A stretch of 64,000 nt of DNA, taken from the NCBI RefSeq assembly GCF_031143425.1, contig NC_090442.1, positions 430,049,776-430,113,775 of the forward strand, written 5' to 3'. The DNA is from Pleurodeles waltl (lineage: Eukaryota; Chordata; Amphibia; Caudata; Salamandridae). Both the position numbers and the translations under genes were made by a program. The notes beneath the pieces were generated by a model. That model was given only the letters and a program-made list of their open reading frames with translations. It was not told the origin of the DNA and ran no database searches. This document shows, piece by piece, positions 1 to 10,300 of this stretch. The number at the start of each line of letters is the position of its first letter. The stretch's first letter is position 1.

Positions 1-78
1 CCTGTTCTATCGCCCCAATCAGGGAAGTACATCAAGGTATTGATTGTTCTCCCCTGGCTTTAGGCTGGTAGGGGGTCG
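1..78 (+). mobile_element. Internal 3' tail of an upstream LTR-retrotransposon copy
   Basis: These bases match 4999-5076 exactly, the internal sequence that lies just before the second LTR. Bases 1-43 are therefore the last codons and TGA stop of another copy of the gag-like ORF, and 44-78 its 3' untranslated end. The LTR at 79 is thus the 3' LTR of an upstream copy as well as the 5' LTR of the copy inside the window. Confidence 0.85.
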
Positions 79-1124
79 TGTTGGACTTTTGCTTTTGCAG
101 GGTCATCCCCAGACTTTTTTGCCTCCTGCCTCCTATTTTTTTCCTGACATGTTGCTGTTGGCTTTTGAACTCTGAGCACTTTACCACTGCTAACCAGTGC
201 TAAAGTGCATATACTCTCCTGTTTAAATTGTATGTAAGTGGTTTATCCATGATTGGCATATTTGATTTACTAGTAAGTCCCTAGTAAGGTGCACTAGAGG
301 TGCCAGGGCCTGTAAATCAAATGCTACTAGTGGGCCTGCAGCACTGGTTGTGCCACCCACATAAGTAGCTCTGTAATCATGTCTCAGACCTGCCACTGCA
401 GTGTCTGTATGTGTATTCTTACACTGTAAATTCGACTTGGCAAGTGTACCCACTTGCCAGGCCTAAACCTTCCCTTTCCTTACATGTAAGGCACCCCTAA
501 GGTATGCCCTAGGTAGCCCCAAGGGCAGGGTGCAGTGTATGGATAAGGTAGGACATATAGTAATGTGGTTTATATGTCCTGACAGTGAAATACTGCCAAT
601 TTCGTTTTCACTGTTGCAAGGTCTGTCTCTCTCATAGGATAATATGGGGGCTACCTTTAAATATGATTAAAGTGTAGATTCCCCTAGAGAAGAGATGGAC
701 AGGTGGAGTTTGGGATCCCTGAACTCACAATTTAAAAATGCATCTTTTAGTAAAGTTGATTTTGAGATTGTGAGTTTGGAAATGCCACTTTTAGAAAGTG
801 AGCATTTTCTTGCTTAAACCATTCTGTGACTCTGCCTTGTTTGTGGATTCCCTGTCTGGGTCAGTTGACAGTTGGGTTGTTTTTCACCTCACCCCAGACA
901 GTGACACAAAGGGAGCTGGGGTGTGATCTGCATTCCTGATTAGCCATCTCTGCTAGGAGGGAGGGGTGGAGTGGTCACTCTCATCTGAAAGGACTGTGCC
1001 CGCCTCTGACAATGCTGTCTCCAGCCCCCTGGTGTGTGTCTGAGGCCTTGCCTGGGCAAGGCAGGATTTCACAAGAAGGTGTGAGTCCCCTTTGAAGGAA
1101 GGTGACTTCAAAGACTAAAATGGG

Positions 1125-1130
1125 TATAAG
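1125..1130 (+). promoter_or_regulatory. LTR TATA-like box
   Basis: TATAAG followed by AAGGGC lies mid-LTR. The same motif occurs at 6121-6126 in the second LTR and near 11336 in the solo LTR; the LTR at 18463 has ACATAAAAAGGGC near 19489. Retention in diverged copies suggests the U3 promoter with transcription starting about 25-30 bp downstream. No mapped start is available. Confidence 0.5.
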
Positions 1131-1499
1131 AAGGGCACCCAAACTTACAAACTTTGGAAACACTTCTGGAATCAAGGGGAACCTCTGCCTGGAGAAGAGC
1201 TGATCGCTGAGGAACAAGTGCTGCCCTGCCTGTGACTGTGCTTTGTGGAGCTTTCCTGCAGTGCTGCTTCTGCCAGAGTAAGAGGGCAAAGACTGGACTT
1301 TGTGTGCCTTCCATCTTGAAGAAGAAATCTCCAAGGGCTTGATGTAGAGCTTGCCTCCTGTTATTGAAGTCTCAGGGATAGCAAAGACTTCTTCCTGCCA
1401 GCACCTGGAGTCTCTGGAGAGACCCCTACTCTGCTCTGTGGTGCCCTTCCAGTTCCTGGGACCCTGAAAGGAGAGGCTGGCAGCCTAAGGACAAAAATA

Positions 1500-1805
1500 C
1501 ACGCACCGAGCACCGTGCGGAGAAAAGATCGACGCGAATCCGATCGCGGCTGAGAAAACGACGCGACGCCGGCTCCGCAGCTGAGAAACGACGCCGCTGG
1601 AAACGCGACCGGAGAATCGACGCCCGGAGCAGGAGAAACGACGCGCAGCATCGCTGACGAAGGCTGAGAGATCGCAACCAGCGCCGCGGGACTTCGGACC
1701 GTCGCGTGGCTGGCTTTTTCGACGCGCCTCGCCGAGCCGAGCTGTTTTCGACGCATATACCCGTGCCGGGTTATTTTCGACGCACACCGCCCGTGCGGGG
1801 TTATT
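1500..1805 (+). repeat. CpG-rich block with repeated GACGC cores in the LTR
   Basis: About nine CGACGC words in 300 bp, several preceded by GAAA or TTTT. The last part is a roughly 36-bp repeat pairing TTTTCGACGC with CCGTGCGGGG-type sequence. The block recurs at 6496-6801. Older LTRs carry CpG-decayed counterparts near 11700-11960 and 19760-20230. It lies downstream of the TATA-like box, so probably in transcribed leader sequence. Confidence 0.55.
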
Positions 1806-2200
1806 TTTGCCGCAAACCAGGTACATTCTCACGCTAGCAGCGCTAGTGTGGTGTTACAACTACCTAAAGACTCTTTTTATTTTAAACCTTTAAAAAATCA
1901 TAACTTGACTTGTGTATGTTGGATTTTTGTCGTTTTGGTCTTGTTTTGTCTAGATAAATATTTCCTATTTTTCTAAACTGGTGTTGTGTCATTTTGTAGT
2001 GTTTTCATTAAGTTACTGTGTGTGTTGGTACAAATACTTTACGCCCAGCACTCTGAGGTTAAGCCTACTGCTCTGCCAAGCTACCAAGGGGGTAAGCAGG
2101 GGTTAGCTGAGGGTGATTCTCTTTTATCCTAACTAGAGTGAGGGTCCTTGCTTGAACAGGGGGTAACCTGACTGTCAACCAAAGACCCCATTTCTAACAT

Positions 2201-2219
2201 TGGTGGCAGCGGTGGGATT
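2201..2219 (+). promoter_or_regulatory. Primer binding site, tRNA-Leu type
   Basis: TGGTGGCAGCGGTGGGATT starts one base after the LTR end. It is complementary to the 3' end of a vertebrate tRNA-Leu (acceptor stem plus CCA) as I recall that sequence, and its placement is standard for reverse-transcription priming. This fixes the plus orientation and shows the 5' end of the element is intact. Confidence 0.8.
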
Positions 2220-2398
2220 TGGACTTGTATTTGTACTTGACATACAGTAATTAAGTGTACACTACTGTTTTGATCTCAGACCACTACGTGACCACATACT
2301 ACTTGTCTTGTGGTTCTGCTTTTTGTTCTCTGATGTCCTCCTGGAAGTATTGATAATATTTTTGGACTTTGTTTTTTGGTTGTGAAGCCTTTGCAGAA

Positions 2399-5041
2399 AT
2401 GGAAGTCAATTTCTGGCACCTATCTATGTATAAAAAGTGGCAGCTTAAAGCATTCTGCATGGAAAGGGGACTGGCTGTGAACAAGGAATCCAGAAGGGAG
2501 GATCTTGAGTCAGCCCTGTTTCAGGATGAATTGAAACGTTGTCAGGCAACACCACCAAATGAGTCTGAGGAGGATAACTACTCTGAGGAGGAGGATTACT
2601 CCAAAGAGGAGGGCAGTGGCCCTGAGGAGGGAACAGAAAGAGATGATAGGCTCCTAGCTCGAATCCGGAGTCGGGAAGAGTTTAAGAGGGCCGAGGAGAA
2701 GAGAGCCTTAGCCCTGGCAGAAAGGAGGAGGGACTTAGAGATTAAAAAAATGATTTATGCTTACGAGCTTAAATTGAAAGAGCTGGAAGTCATGAGGGCT
2801 GAGTCCAGCTGGAATGGTGGCAGCAACAATTGTATATCCAGTGATGCTGCAGAAGTACACATGCCCAGAGAGGTGGTGCCCTACTTGAAGGAGGGAGTTA
2901 ACACACGCCAGGAGGTTCAGGGGTATGAGGTAGCTCCAGTGATGCACAGGGTCCCTGAGGTGGATTGGGGAACTGGCATGGGGAATCATATTCCTACTGG
3001 TGGGAGGGACACTCTACTGACTCTAGTTGAGAGTGACAGGGAGAGGGGTTCCCCCCAGGTAGAAGTCCTGGTTATGGAGTGTGAAAACATCCCAGAAGAG
3101 TGTGGGTTGAGTGTCAGGGACAGTCAGGTACTGTCTCACCAGTCTCAGGAGGGTGATGTGGGGTGCTTTGTCAAAGCAGAGTCACTGGATGGTTGGGTGA
3201 AGGGTACTTTGGTTAATTCATGTGAGGGGCTGAGTGATGTAATTGCTGGAGAGCATATGTCTAGTCCTTATTTTCCAGAGCTATGCCAACACCAGGTGGA
3301 GTGTGAGTTCTCTGACCCCAGGGAGCTTACAATGGAGGCAGACTTCTGGGTGAGTACCAGAGAGTCTGAAGAGGCATTTGGGGGTGCTCCTGAGAGGAGT
3401 GGTCTAGGTAGTTCCCAACCAGGTGAGGTAGGGAAGGATTGTAGTGTCCCAGGTAGGTCCCAGTGTAGTGGGATGGGTGAGGGACCCCATGTCCAGTCTC
3501 AGAGGAGAGGGAATGGGGATGGGTTGAGGCCCAAGGTGCCCGAGATCCGGTCCCAGGTCCTGGAGGGTTCCCTGCGGGAACCCCAGGAGGGGAGCCTAGC
3601 CTGTACCATAGGGCCATCTGTTGAGGGAGACCCCACAGTGTCAGGAGAACTTGGGGGGGCGGCTGTAGCCAGCGTCCCACCAGTTCTGGTGTCTGGCAGT
3701 ACCACTCCTAGTGAGGGGGTGCAGAAGTCCAGACAGAGGGTTGAGAGGGGGTTGCGGACCCCAGTGGAGAACCTGGAGGGTCAGGGGTCAGCTCTGAGAG
3801 CAGAGCCCCCCATGAATGACCTTGGTGAGACCATTTCTGGGCTGGGGGGAATCCAGACTCTGTCACATGGGCAGAGGTCAGGAGACCTGCGCCAGCCAGA
3901 CTCTTGTGTGGCCCTTCGGGACAGTGTGTCCCTTGAGGGGGGTAAGTGTGCCCCCCTGGAAGTCCTGGTGTGCCAGGCAATGGTTCAACCGCAGGGTGGT
4001 GACTCTGGGTTGAATAATCAGGTTCAGGGGGTAAACTCTGACCTGATGGGGGGTAAGTGTGCTCCCAAGGAAGTCCTGGTGTGCCAGGCAGTGGTTCAAC
4101 CGCAGGGTGGTGACCCTGGGTTGGATGACCAGGTTCAGAGGGTAAACTCTGACCTGGTAGGGGGTAGGTATGCCCCCCAGGAAGTCCTGGTTTGCCAGGC
4201 AGTGATCCAGTCTGTGGGTACAGGCCCTGGATTGGGAGGCCAGGTTAAGGGTGTCCCCCCTGACCTGGAGGAAGGGGCTACTGCTAACAGTGCCCCTACC
4301 ATGTTGTCTTCTGGGGGGGCCGCTCCTAGTTGGGTGGTTCAGGACCCCAGAAGAGAGGGCAGGGGGAGGGAAGCCTCACCCCTGGCCCTGGTCCAACCTG
4401 AAGGTACAGACCCCAGGTTGGAGGATCAGTTGCAGGTTAACATCCCTGCACTGATGGAAGAATTGTGCAGGACTGCTTCTACAAGCACCCTGACAGTTTT
4501 TGACTCTGGGGGTGCCGCTTCTGCAGGGAGGGTACAGAGCCCCAGAGGGGAGGACCAGGGTCAGGTTGTCATCCCTGACCTGGTGGAAGAGAGAGTGGTC
4601 AAAGGGTGCCAGGCACCTGGGGCTACCACCCCCCACTCTCCGCAGTCACAGTGGTTAGAGAGGCCTGAGGTCGGGCTCTCATCCCTGACAGTTGTCTGGG
4701 GCCACTGTGGCTTGCTGTCCTGGTGGACAGAGTTGCCCCTGGGGGGGGAAGGACGAGAGTCACACCCCAGGGGTGGAGGGGGCAACACCACTGTGTTGGC
4801 CCTGGTGGTACTATCTGCCCATTGCAATACATCTGTGAGCAAAGTAAAGTTAGGTGTTGCACAGATGGTGTCTGTAGATGTGGAGAAGGGTTCCCCATGG
4901 GTTAGCTTAGTGGGCCCTGAGAGTATGGACAGAGGGATCCAACTGGAGTCAGGAAGGCGTAGAACTGGAACATGCCCCTGCTGTTGTGGGCCTGGGTCCC
5001 TGTTCTATCGCCCCAATCAGGGAAGTACATCAAGGTATTGA
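2399..5041 (+). CDS. Gag-like protein of a non-autonomous LTR retrotransposon (880 aa)
   Basis: The start is the first ATG in the frame, about 180 bp after the primer binding site; the TGA stop lies 36 bp before the 3' LTR. Residues 1-45 resemble the short helical SAP-like N-terminus of some vertebrate Gypsy Gag proteins (YKKWQLKAFCMERGL). An acidic Glu/Ser segment (about 60-95) and a charged helical, probably coiled-coil stretch (about 95-150) follow. The rest is a long Gly/Pro/Glu/Gln/Val-rich region including three 37-residue repeats (about 514-625). There is no zinc knuckle or enzyme motif. The uninterrupted 880-codon frame suggests it is or recently was translated, presumably as a structural particle protein. 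That role is inferred from position; the protein is not recognised beyond the N-terminus. Confidence 0.7.
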   Translation: MEVNFWHLSMYKKWQLKAFCMERGLAVNKESRREDLESALFQDELKRCQATPPNESEEDNYSEEEDYSKEEGSGPEEGTERDDRLLARIRSREEFKRAEEKRALALAERRRDLEIKKMIYAYELKLKELEVMRAESSWNGGSNNCISSDAAEVHMPREVVPYLKEGVNTRQEVQGYEVAPVMHRVPEVDWGTGMGNHIPTGGRDTLLTLVESDRERGSPQVEVLVMECENIPEECGLSVRDSQVLSHQSQEGDVGCFVKAESLDGWVKGTLVNSCEGLSDVIAGEHMSSPYFPELCQHQVECEFSDPRELTMEADFWVSTRESEEAFGGAPERSGLGSSQPGEVGKDCSVPGRSQCSGMGEGPHVQSQRRGNGDGLRPKVPEIRSQVLEGSLREPQEGSLACTIGPSVEGDPTVSGELGGAAVASVPPVLVSGSTTPSEGVQKSRQRVERGLRTPVENLEGQGSALRAEPPMNDLGETISGLGGIQTLSHGQRSGDLRQPDSCVALRDSVSLEGGKCAPLEVLVCQAMVQPQGGDSGLNNQVQGVNSDLMGGKCAPKEVLVCQAVVQPQGGDPGLDDQVQRVNSDLVGGRYAPQEVLVCQAVIQSVGTGPGLGGQVKGVPPDLEEGATANSAPTMLSSGGAAPSWVVQDPRREGRGREASPLALVQPEGTDPRLEDQLQVNIPALMEELCRTASTSTLTVFDSGGAASAGRVQSPRGEDQGQVVIPDLVEERVVKGCQAPGATTPHSPQSQWLERPEVGLSSLTVVWGHCGLLSWWTELPLGGEGRESHPRGGGGNTTVLALVVLSAHCNTSVSKVKLGVAQMVSVDVEKGSPWVSLVGPESMDRGIQLESGRRRTGTCPCCCGPGSLFYRPNQGSTSRY
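3938..4270 (+). repeat. 111-bp in-frame tandem repeat within the gag-like ORF
   Basis: Three units of 111 bp (37 codons), beginning near 3938, 4049 and 4160, each containing APxEVLVCQA. The period is a multiple of three, so copy number could change without breaking the frame. The first two are close; the third diverges after its first half. Confidence 0.8.
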
Positions 5042-5076
5042 TTGTTCTCCCCTGGCTTTAGGCTGGTAGGGGGTCG

Positions 5077-7195
5077 TGTTGGACTTTTGCTTTTGCAGGG
5101 TCATCCCCAGACTTTTTTGCCTCCTGCCTCCTATTTTTTTCCTGACATGTTGCTGTTGGCTTTTGAACTCTGAGCACTTTACCACTGCTAACCAGTGCTA
5201 AAGTGCATATACTCTCCTGTTTAAATTGTATGTAAGTGGTTTATCCATGATTGGCATATTTGATTTACTAGTAAGTCCCTAGTAAGGTGCACTAGAGGTG
5301 CCAGGGCCTGTAAATCAAATGCTACTAGTGGGCCTGCAGCACTGGTTGTGCCACCCACATAAGTAGCTCTGTAATCATGTCTCAGACCTGCCACTGCAGT
5401 GTCTGTATGTGTATTCTTACACTGTAAATTCGACTTGGCAAGTGTACCCACTTGCCAGGCCTAAACCTTCCCTTTCCTTACATGTAAGGCACCCCTAAGG
5501 TATGCCCTAGGTAGCCCCAAGGGCAGGGTGCAGTGTATGGATAAGGTAGGACATATAGTAATGTGGTTTATATGTCCTGACAGTGAAATACTGCCAATTT
5601 CGTTTTCACTGTTGCAAGGTCTGTCTCTCTCATAGGATAATATGGGGGCTACCTTTAAATATGATTAAAGTGTAGATTCCCCTAGAGAAGAGATGGACAG
5701 GTGGAGTTTGGGATCCCTGAACTCACAATTTAAAAATGCATCTTTTAGTAAAGTTGATTTTGAGATTGTGAGTTTGGAAATGCCACTTTTAGAAAGTGAG
5801 CATTTTCTTGCTTAAACCATTCTGTGACTCTGCCTTGTTTGTGGATTCCCTGTCTGGGTCAGTTGACAGTTGGGTTGTTTTTCACCTCACCCCAGACAGT
5901 GACACAAAGGGAGCTGGGGTGTGATCTGCATTCCTGATTAGCCATCTCTGCTAGGAGGGAGGGGTGGAGTGGTCACTCATCTGAAAGGACTGTGCCCGCC
6001 TCTGACAATGCTGTCTCCAGCCCCCTGGTGTGTGTCTGAGGCCTTGCCTGGGCAAGGCAGGATTTCACAAGAAGGTGTGAGTCCCCTTTGAAGGAAGGTG
6101 ACTTCAAAGACTAAAATGGGTATAAGAAGGGCACCCAAACTTACAAACTTTGGAAACACTTCTGGAATCAAGGGGAACCTCTGCCTGGAGAAGAGCTGAT
6201 CGCTGAGGAACAAGTGCTGCCCTGCCTGTGACTGTGCTTTGTGGAGCTTTCCTGCAGTGCTGCTTCTGCCAGAGTAAGAGGGCAAAGACTGGACTTTGTG
6301 TGCCTTCCATCTTGAAGAAGAAATCTCCAAGGGCTTGATGTAGAGCTTGCCTCCTGTTATTGAAGTCTCAGGGATAGCAAAGACTTCTTCCTGCCAGCAC
6401 CTGGAGTCTCTGGAGAGACCCCTACTCTGCTCTGTGGTGCCCTTCCAGTTCCTGGGACCCTGAAAGGAGAGGCTGGCAGCCTAAGGACAAAAATACACGC
6501 ACCGAGCACCGTGCGGAGAAAAGATCGACGCGAATCCGATCGCGGCTGAGAAAACGACGCGACGCCGGCTCCGCAGCTGAGAAACGACGCCGCTGGAAAC
6601 GCGACCGGAGAATCGACGCCCGGAGCAGGAGAAACGACGCGCAGCATCGCTGACGAAGGCTGAGAGATCGCAACCAGCGCCGCGGGACTTCGGACCGTCG
6701 CGTGGCTGGCTTTTTCGACGCGCCTCGCCGAGCCGAGCTGTTTTCGACGCATATACCCGTGCCGGGTTATTTTCGACGCACACCGCCCGTGCGGGGTTAT
6801 TTTTGCCGCAAACCAGGTACATTCTCACGCTAGCAGCGCTAGTGTGGTGTTACAACTACCTAAAGACTCTTTTTATTTTAAACCTTTAAAAAATCATAAC
6901 TTGACTTGTGTATGTTGGATTTTTGTCGTTTTGGTCTTGTTTTGTCTAGATAAATATTTCCTATTTTTCTAAACTGGTGTTGTGTCATTTTGTAGTGTTT
7001 TCATTAAGTTACTGTGTGTGTTGGTACAAATACTTTACGCCCAGCACTCTGAGGTTAAGCCTACTGCTCTGCCAAGCTACCAAGGGGGTAAGCAGGGGTT
7101 AGCTGAGGGTGATTCTCTTTTATCCTAACTAGAGTGAGGGTCCTTGCTTGAACAGGGGGTAACCTGACTGTCAACCAAAGACCCCATTTCTAACA
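5077..7195 (+). repeat. 3' LTR of the in-window element
   Basis: Matches 79-2199 base for base by eye except for loss of one CT dinucleotide near 5966. It ends TTTCTAACA at 7195 and is followed by unrelated sequence. Confidence 0.9.
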
Positions 7196-7199
7196 GTTT

Positions 7200-8480
7200 T
7201 CTATGTAGCTGCAAATGTATGACTGTATGTCTGAGGTGTGCCTTATGGAAAAGCTTAATCACAATGAAGTAGGACACAGATGTTCAACGTGGTATGCCAG
7301 TGATGAAGGCTGTAGACGTGATTGCTTCATTTGGGAAAGGTTACGCTAGAGTCTATAGCTCTAGCTGTTTATTATTAAAAGTTATGATAAAGCAAGTAGG
7401 GCAGAAGTATTTATTATGCAAAGCATATGTCAAAGCCAGTAGGTATTAATGTGTAAATAGCTGGCACACAGGTTTAACCTTTAGACAGTTATTTTGTTTC
7501 AGTGTCTCACAGATTCCATTGTAAGCAAGGATTTTGGAGTTGATTATAACTGTGTCATACCAAATTTGTAAAAGATATATGCTTATGAATCATAGTTGTG
7601 CCAATCTAGGAAGGGTTGTATGTTGTTTCTCCAACTGTAATTCTGTATAGATTTTACATTTTATTATGTATTGATGGTGGTCTTGAAGGAAAGCTTATGG
7701 TCAGATCAGTAGACCCAAGTTGGTTAGGGTGTCAGGCAACAAAGAATGCTATAACCTTGATCGCTTCATTAGGAAAAGCTATGTCAGGTACCTAAGTTGG
7801 ATCTTATTGTGACACGTGGTACCAAAAGCAATAAACTTGAAACATTTATTGTGAAAAGGGTTTGGTAAAGTCAATAGGTCTTTAAGGGTGCATAGTTATT
7901 ACATTGTATTAAAGACTGCAGACAAGTCATCTTTCAAATTACTGCAGCAGGCAAAGCTTTGGTGTTGGAATCACCCTTCGACAAACCATGTTGGACACAC
8001 TCCTCAACAAACCATGAGGGGTACAAGATTAGCTTTTTGATAATTCTTGTCAACACGTCCTCAGATGAGGCGTATAGTATCAGATTCACGACTGTATTCT
8101 GGATGGTTGCCTTGGGAAAAGTTTATGGTCAATAAAGGGGGCTTGAGCTCATTATGGTGACGAGGTGATGATAAAGACTACGGGCCTAACTGACTACAGG
8201 CCTGACTAGGTTAATTGGAACAATGTATGCGAGATGACCTAGATATAATCTGTTTATTATGAAAAGTTAAGCCAAAAACAGTAGGCCTGACATGTTTATG
8301 TGAAATTCTGCAAAATGTTGCTACCCTGTTTTAAAGCCTACACACAGATATGTTGATCCAGGAAATCGCAAACTATCCTTTGTAGGCAAGTGTCTTCCCA
8401 TCCATCAGACAAATCTTAGAGGTAGAAGATTTGCACTTTTGAGATTCTTATGAAGCCATAATAAGGGGGATTGTATAGTG
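7200..8480. repeat. Diverged tandem repeat, period about 430-450 bp, about three units
   Basis: Recurring landmarks with drifted spacing include a TTATGGAAAAGCTTA-like word near 7237, 7684 and 8112, a GCTTCATTwGGGAAA-like word near 7325 and 7763, and a TTTATTATGAAAAG-like word near 7370, 7840 and 8245. Units are too diverged to define edges by eye. A related landmark appears once more near 9070. No coding potential is visible. Confidence 0.45.
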
Positions 8481-9460
8481 TTTTTCAAAATGTTATTTCA
8501 CACTTATTTATAGTTTAAATGTTCCACTATGGGAACACTTACACTACATGTAGCAGGACAGGGCTGCCAGTGGCGACAAATACAATTTTAAGGATACAAA
8601 CCTGCAGCCATAATAAAGAAAATGCCCAGGCACTGCAATGTGCATGTACGCTCTCAAGGTACACTGGTATTACAGAAGGAGCAGCAAATGATTGTGCAAT
8701 CCCTTCTTTAGCACTGATGGCATAAGCTCACATGTAGCACAAGCACTATCACTAGTTGGCATTCCCTCATTTACATGGGGGCGTGTCACTTACTGCAACT
8801 GCCTGCAAGAGGATGTCTCTCCCATCTTGTAAGTACAGGTGGGTAGCCGCTTGCACTGAGAAACACGACAGAACGGTTTGTAAACAGCAGCTCTAAGCTC
8901 TATATTTCACTTGAATGGCTGCCCTAAGGGTAGCACGAGTTCATGAATGCCCTGAGGGCAGTGCATACTCTGTAACAGGGTGCACTTTCCCTATTTGAAC
9001 ACAGGCCTATACAAAGGCGTTTCTGTGGCATGAACAGGAATAGTGTCCCCTATGTGCAATGAGGGCCATGATTGGTTCATTGGGGAAAGCTATTTCAGAT
9101 GCCTATGTTTGTCAACTCAAGAGTAGGTTTTTATTGAGCAGGACAAGCATGTTATTACATGGAATCTAATAAATTACCTTAGTAGGCATGGGCTGTTATA
9201 TTGTTTATCCCGACTGGCAAACTTGGGTCCTGATAGGTAGATGCTGCCAGGCCCTGTAATAACATAATAATTTCATAAAAATGGCTACTTATATCTGCAT
9301 GCATAGATTAACTTTGGGTCAGCCCTATTCTGCCAGTGGTCTGTCCAAATGTCCATTCATTAGCTCTATAGAACTGTGAATGATGTGCAAATCTAAATGA
9401 AAATGATTCCCTTCTTTGCCAGGAATGGTGCATCAGTCCCTCAATTTTCCATTTCTTGTC
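8481..9460. other. Unassigned intergenic sequence
   Basis: Only short unconvincing reading frames. The stretch near 9066-9130 resembles the tandem repeat to its left. Nothing else recognised. Confidence 0.3.
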
Positions 9461-10300
9461 TTAACCCCTTCACTGCCAGGCCTTTTCCCCCTCACGTGCC
9501 AGGCCTTGTTTTGGCTATTTGGAGCAGTTTGAGCTTAGGCCCTCATAACTTTTTATCTACATAAGCTACCCATGCAAATTTGCGTCCTTTTTTCTTAACA
9601 TCGTAGGGATTCTAGAGGTACCCAGAGTTTGTGGATTCCCCTGGAGGAAACCAAGACATTTGCCAAAGTACAGTAAAAAATGTCATTTTTTTTTTTTTTT
9701 TTTAAAGGGAAAAGGGCTGCGGAAGAAGGCTTGTGGTTCTTTCCCTGAAAATGGCATCAACAAAGGGTTTGCGGTGCTAAAATCACCAATTTACTATTTT
9801 TTGTGCTTTTAGTCTCCTTCCAGTTAGTGACAGAAATGGGTGTGAAACGAATACTGTTGCGCCGTCCGTCCCAGCGGCGTGGTCTGGTTGTGTTGCGGCA
9901 GGGGCTGTGGTCCATTTTGTGTGCCGCGGGGCCCGCCGCTCCCCCTTTTTCCAGCCTCACGTCGTCCTTGCCATTGCGGCGGGGATGGGAGCCCAGAATT
10001 GGGCTTCAGTTCTCGCCGCGCATTTTGCGCGGTGAGGGGAGGATAGGTGAAGGCCCTCGGCTGCCCCCTTGGCCTCGTCCTTACCTGGGGTGTCTTCCTG
10101 GTCTTTCCTTTTCTTTCTTCTTCTCTGCTTGTGGGAAGCCATCTTAAGGCTATCCCATCATACCTTTCTCTTCTCTGGTTCCCGGCATGCACCTGTTCCC
10201 TTCTTCCTATGGCATTTTTCCTATCTGGTTCTATTACTTTTTTCCCAATCCAAGATGGCTGTTTTTCCTTTTTCTGTTCATTACTTCCTGTTTAGGGGTA

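Larger units (their letters stand above)
79..2199 (+). repeat. LTR shared by tandem copies (5' LTR of the in-window element)
   Basis: Begins TGTTGGAC and ends CATTTCTAACA, followed after one base by the primer binding site. It carries a TATA-like box near 1125, a CpG-rich block at about 1500-1805 and an AT-rich 3' segment. Short ORFs inside it are identical in both LTRs and look like chance reading frames of a regulatory repeat. Confidence 0.9.
79..7195 (+). mobile_element. Non-autonomous LTR retrotransposon (LTR - gag-like ORF - LTR)
   Basis: Two LTRs of about 2.12 kb (79-2199 and 5077-7195) flank a 2.88-kb internal region with a primer binding site and a single long ORF. No protease, reverse transcriptase, RNase H or integrase is seen, so the element must borrow its enzymes from a relative. 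The LTRs run TG...CA and differ, by eye, only by a 2-bp CT deletion near 5966, implying a recent insertion or recent homogenisation. Host target duplications cannot be tested because the left flank is another internal region. At least three more LTRs of the same broad family lie at 10301, 18463 and 43790 (inverted). Confidence 0.88.

Noticed and set aside
1361..1756. 131-codon and overlapping minus ORFs in the LTRs (repeated at 6357-6752)
   Set aside because: They lie antisense in the CpG-rich block; CpG density removes stops. They are identical in both LTRs only because the LTRs are identical, and the solo LTR does not keep the frame.
1..7195. Satellite DNA with a ~5-kb unit instead of an LTR element
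   Set aside because: TG...CA ends, a tRNA-Leu primer site directly after the LTR, and a solo LTR with 5-bp duplication elsewhere show an LTR retrotransposon. The tandem state is secondary.
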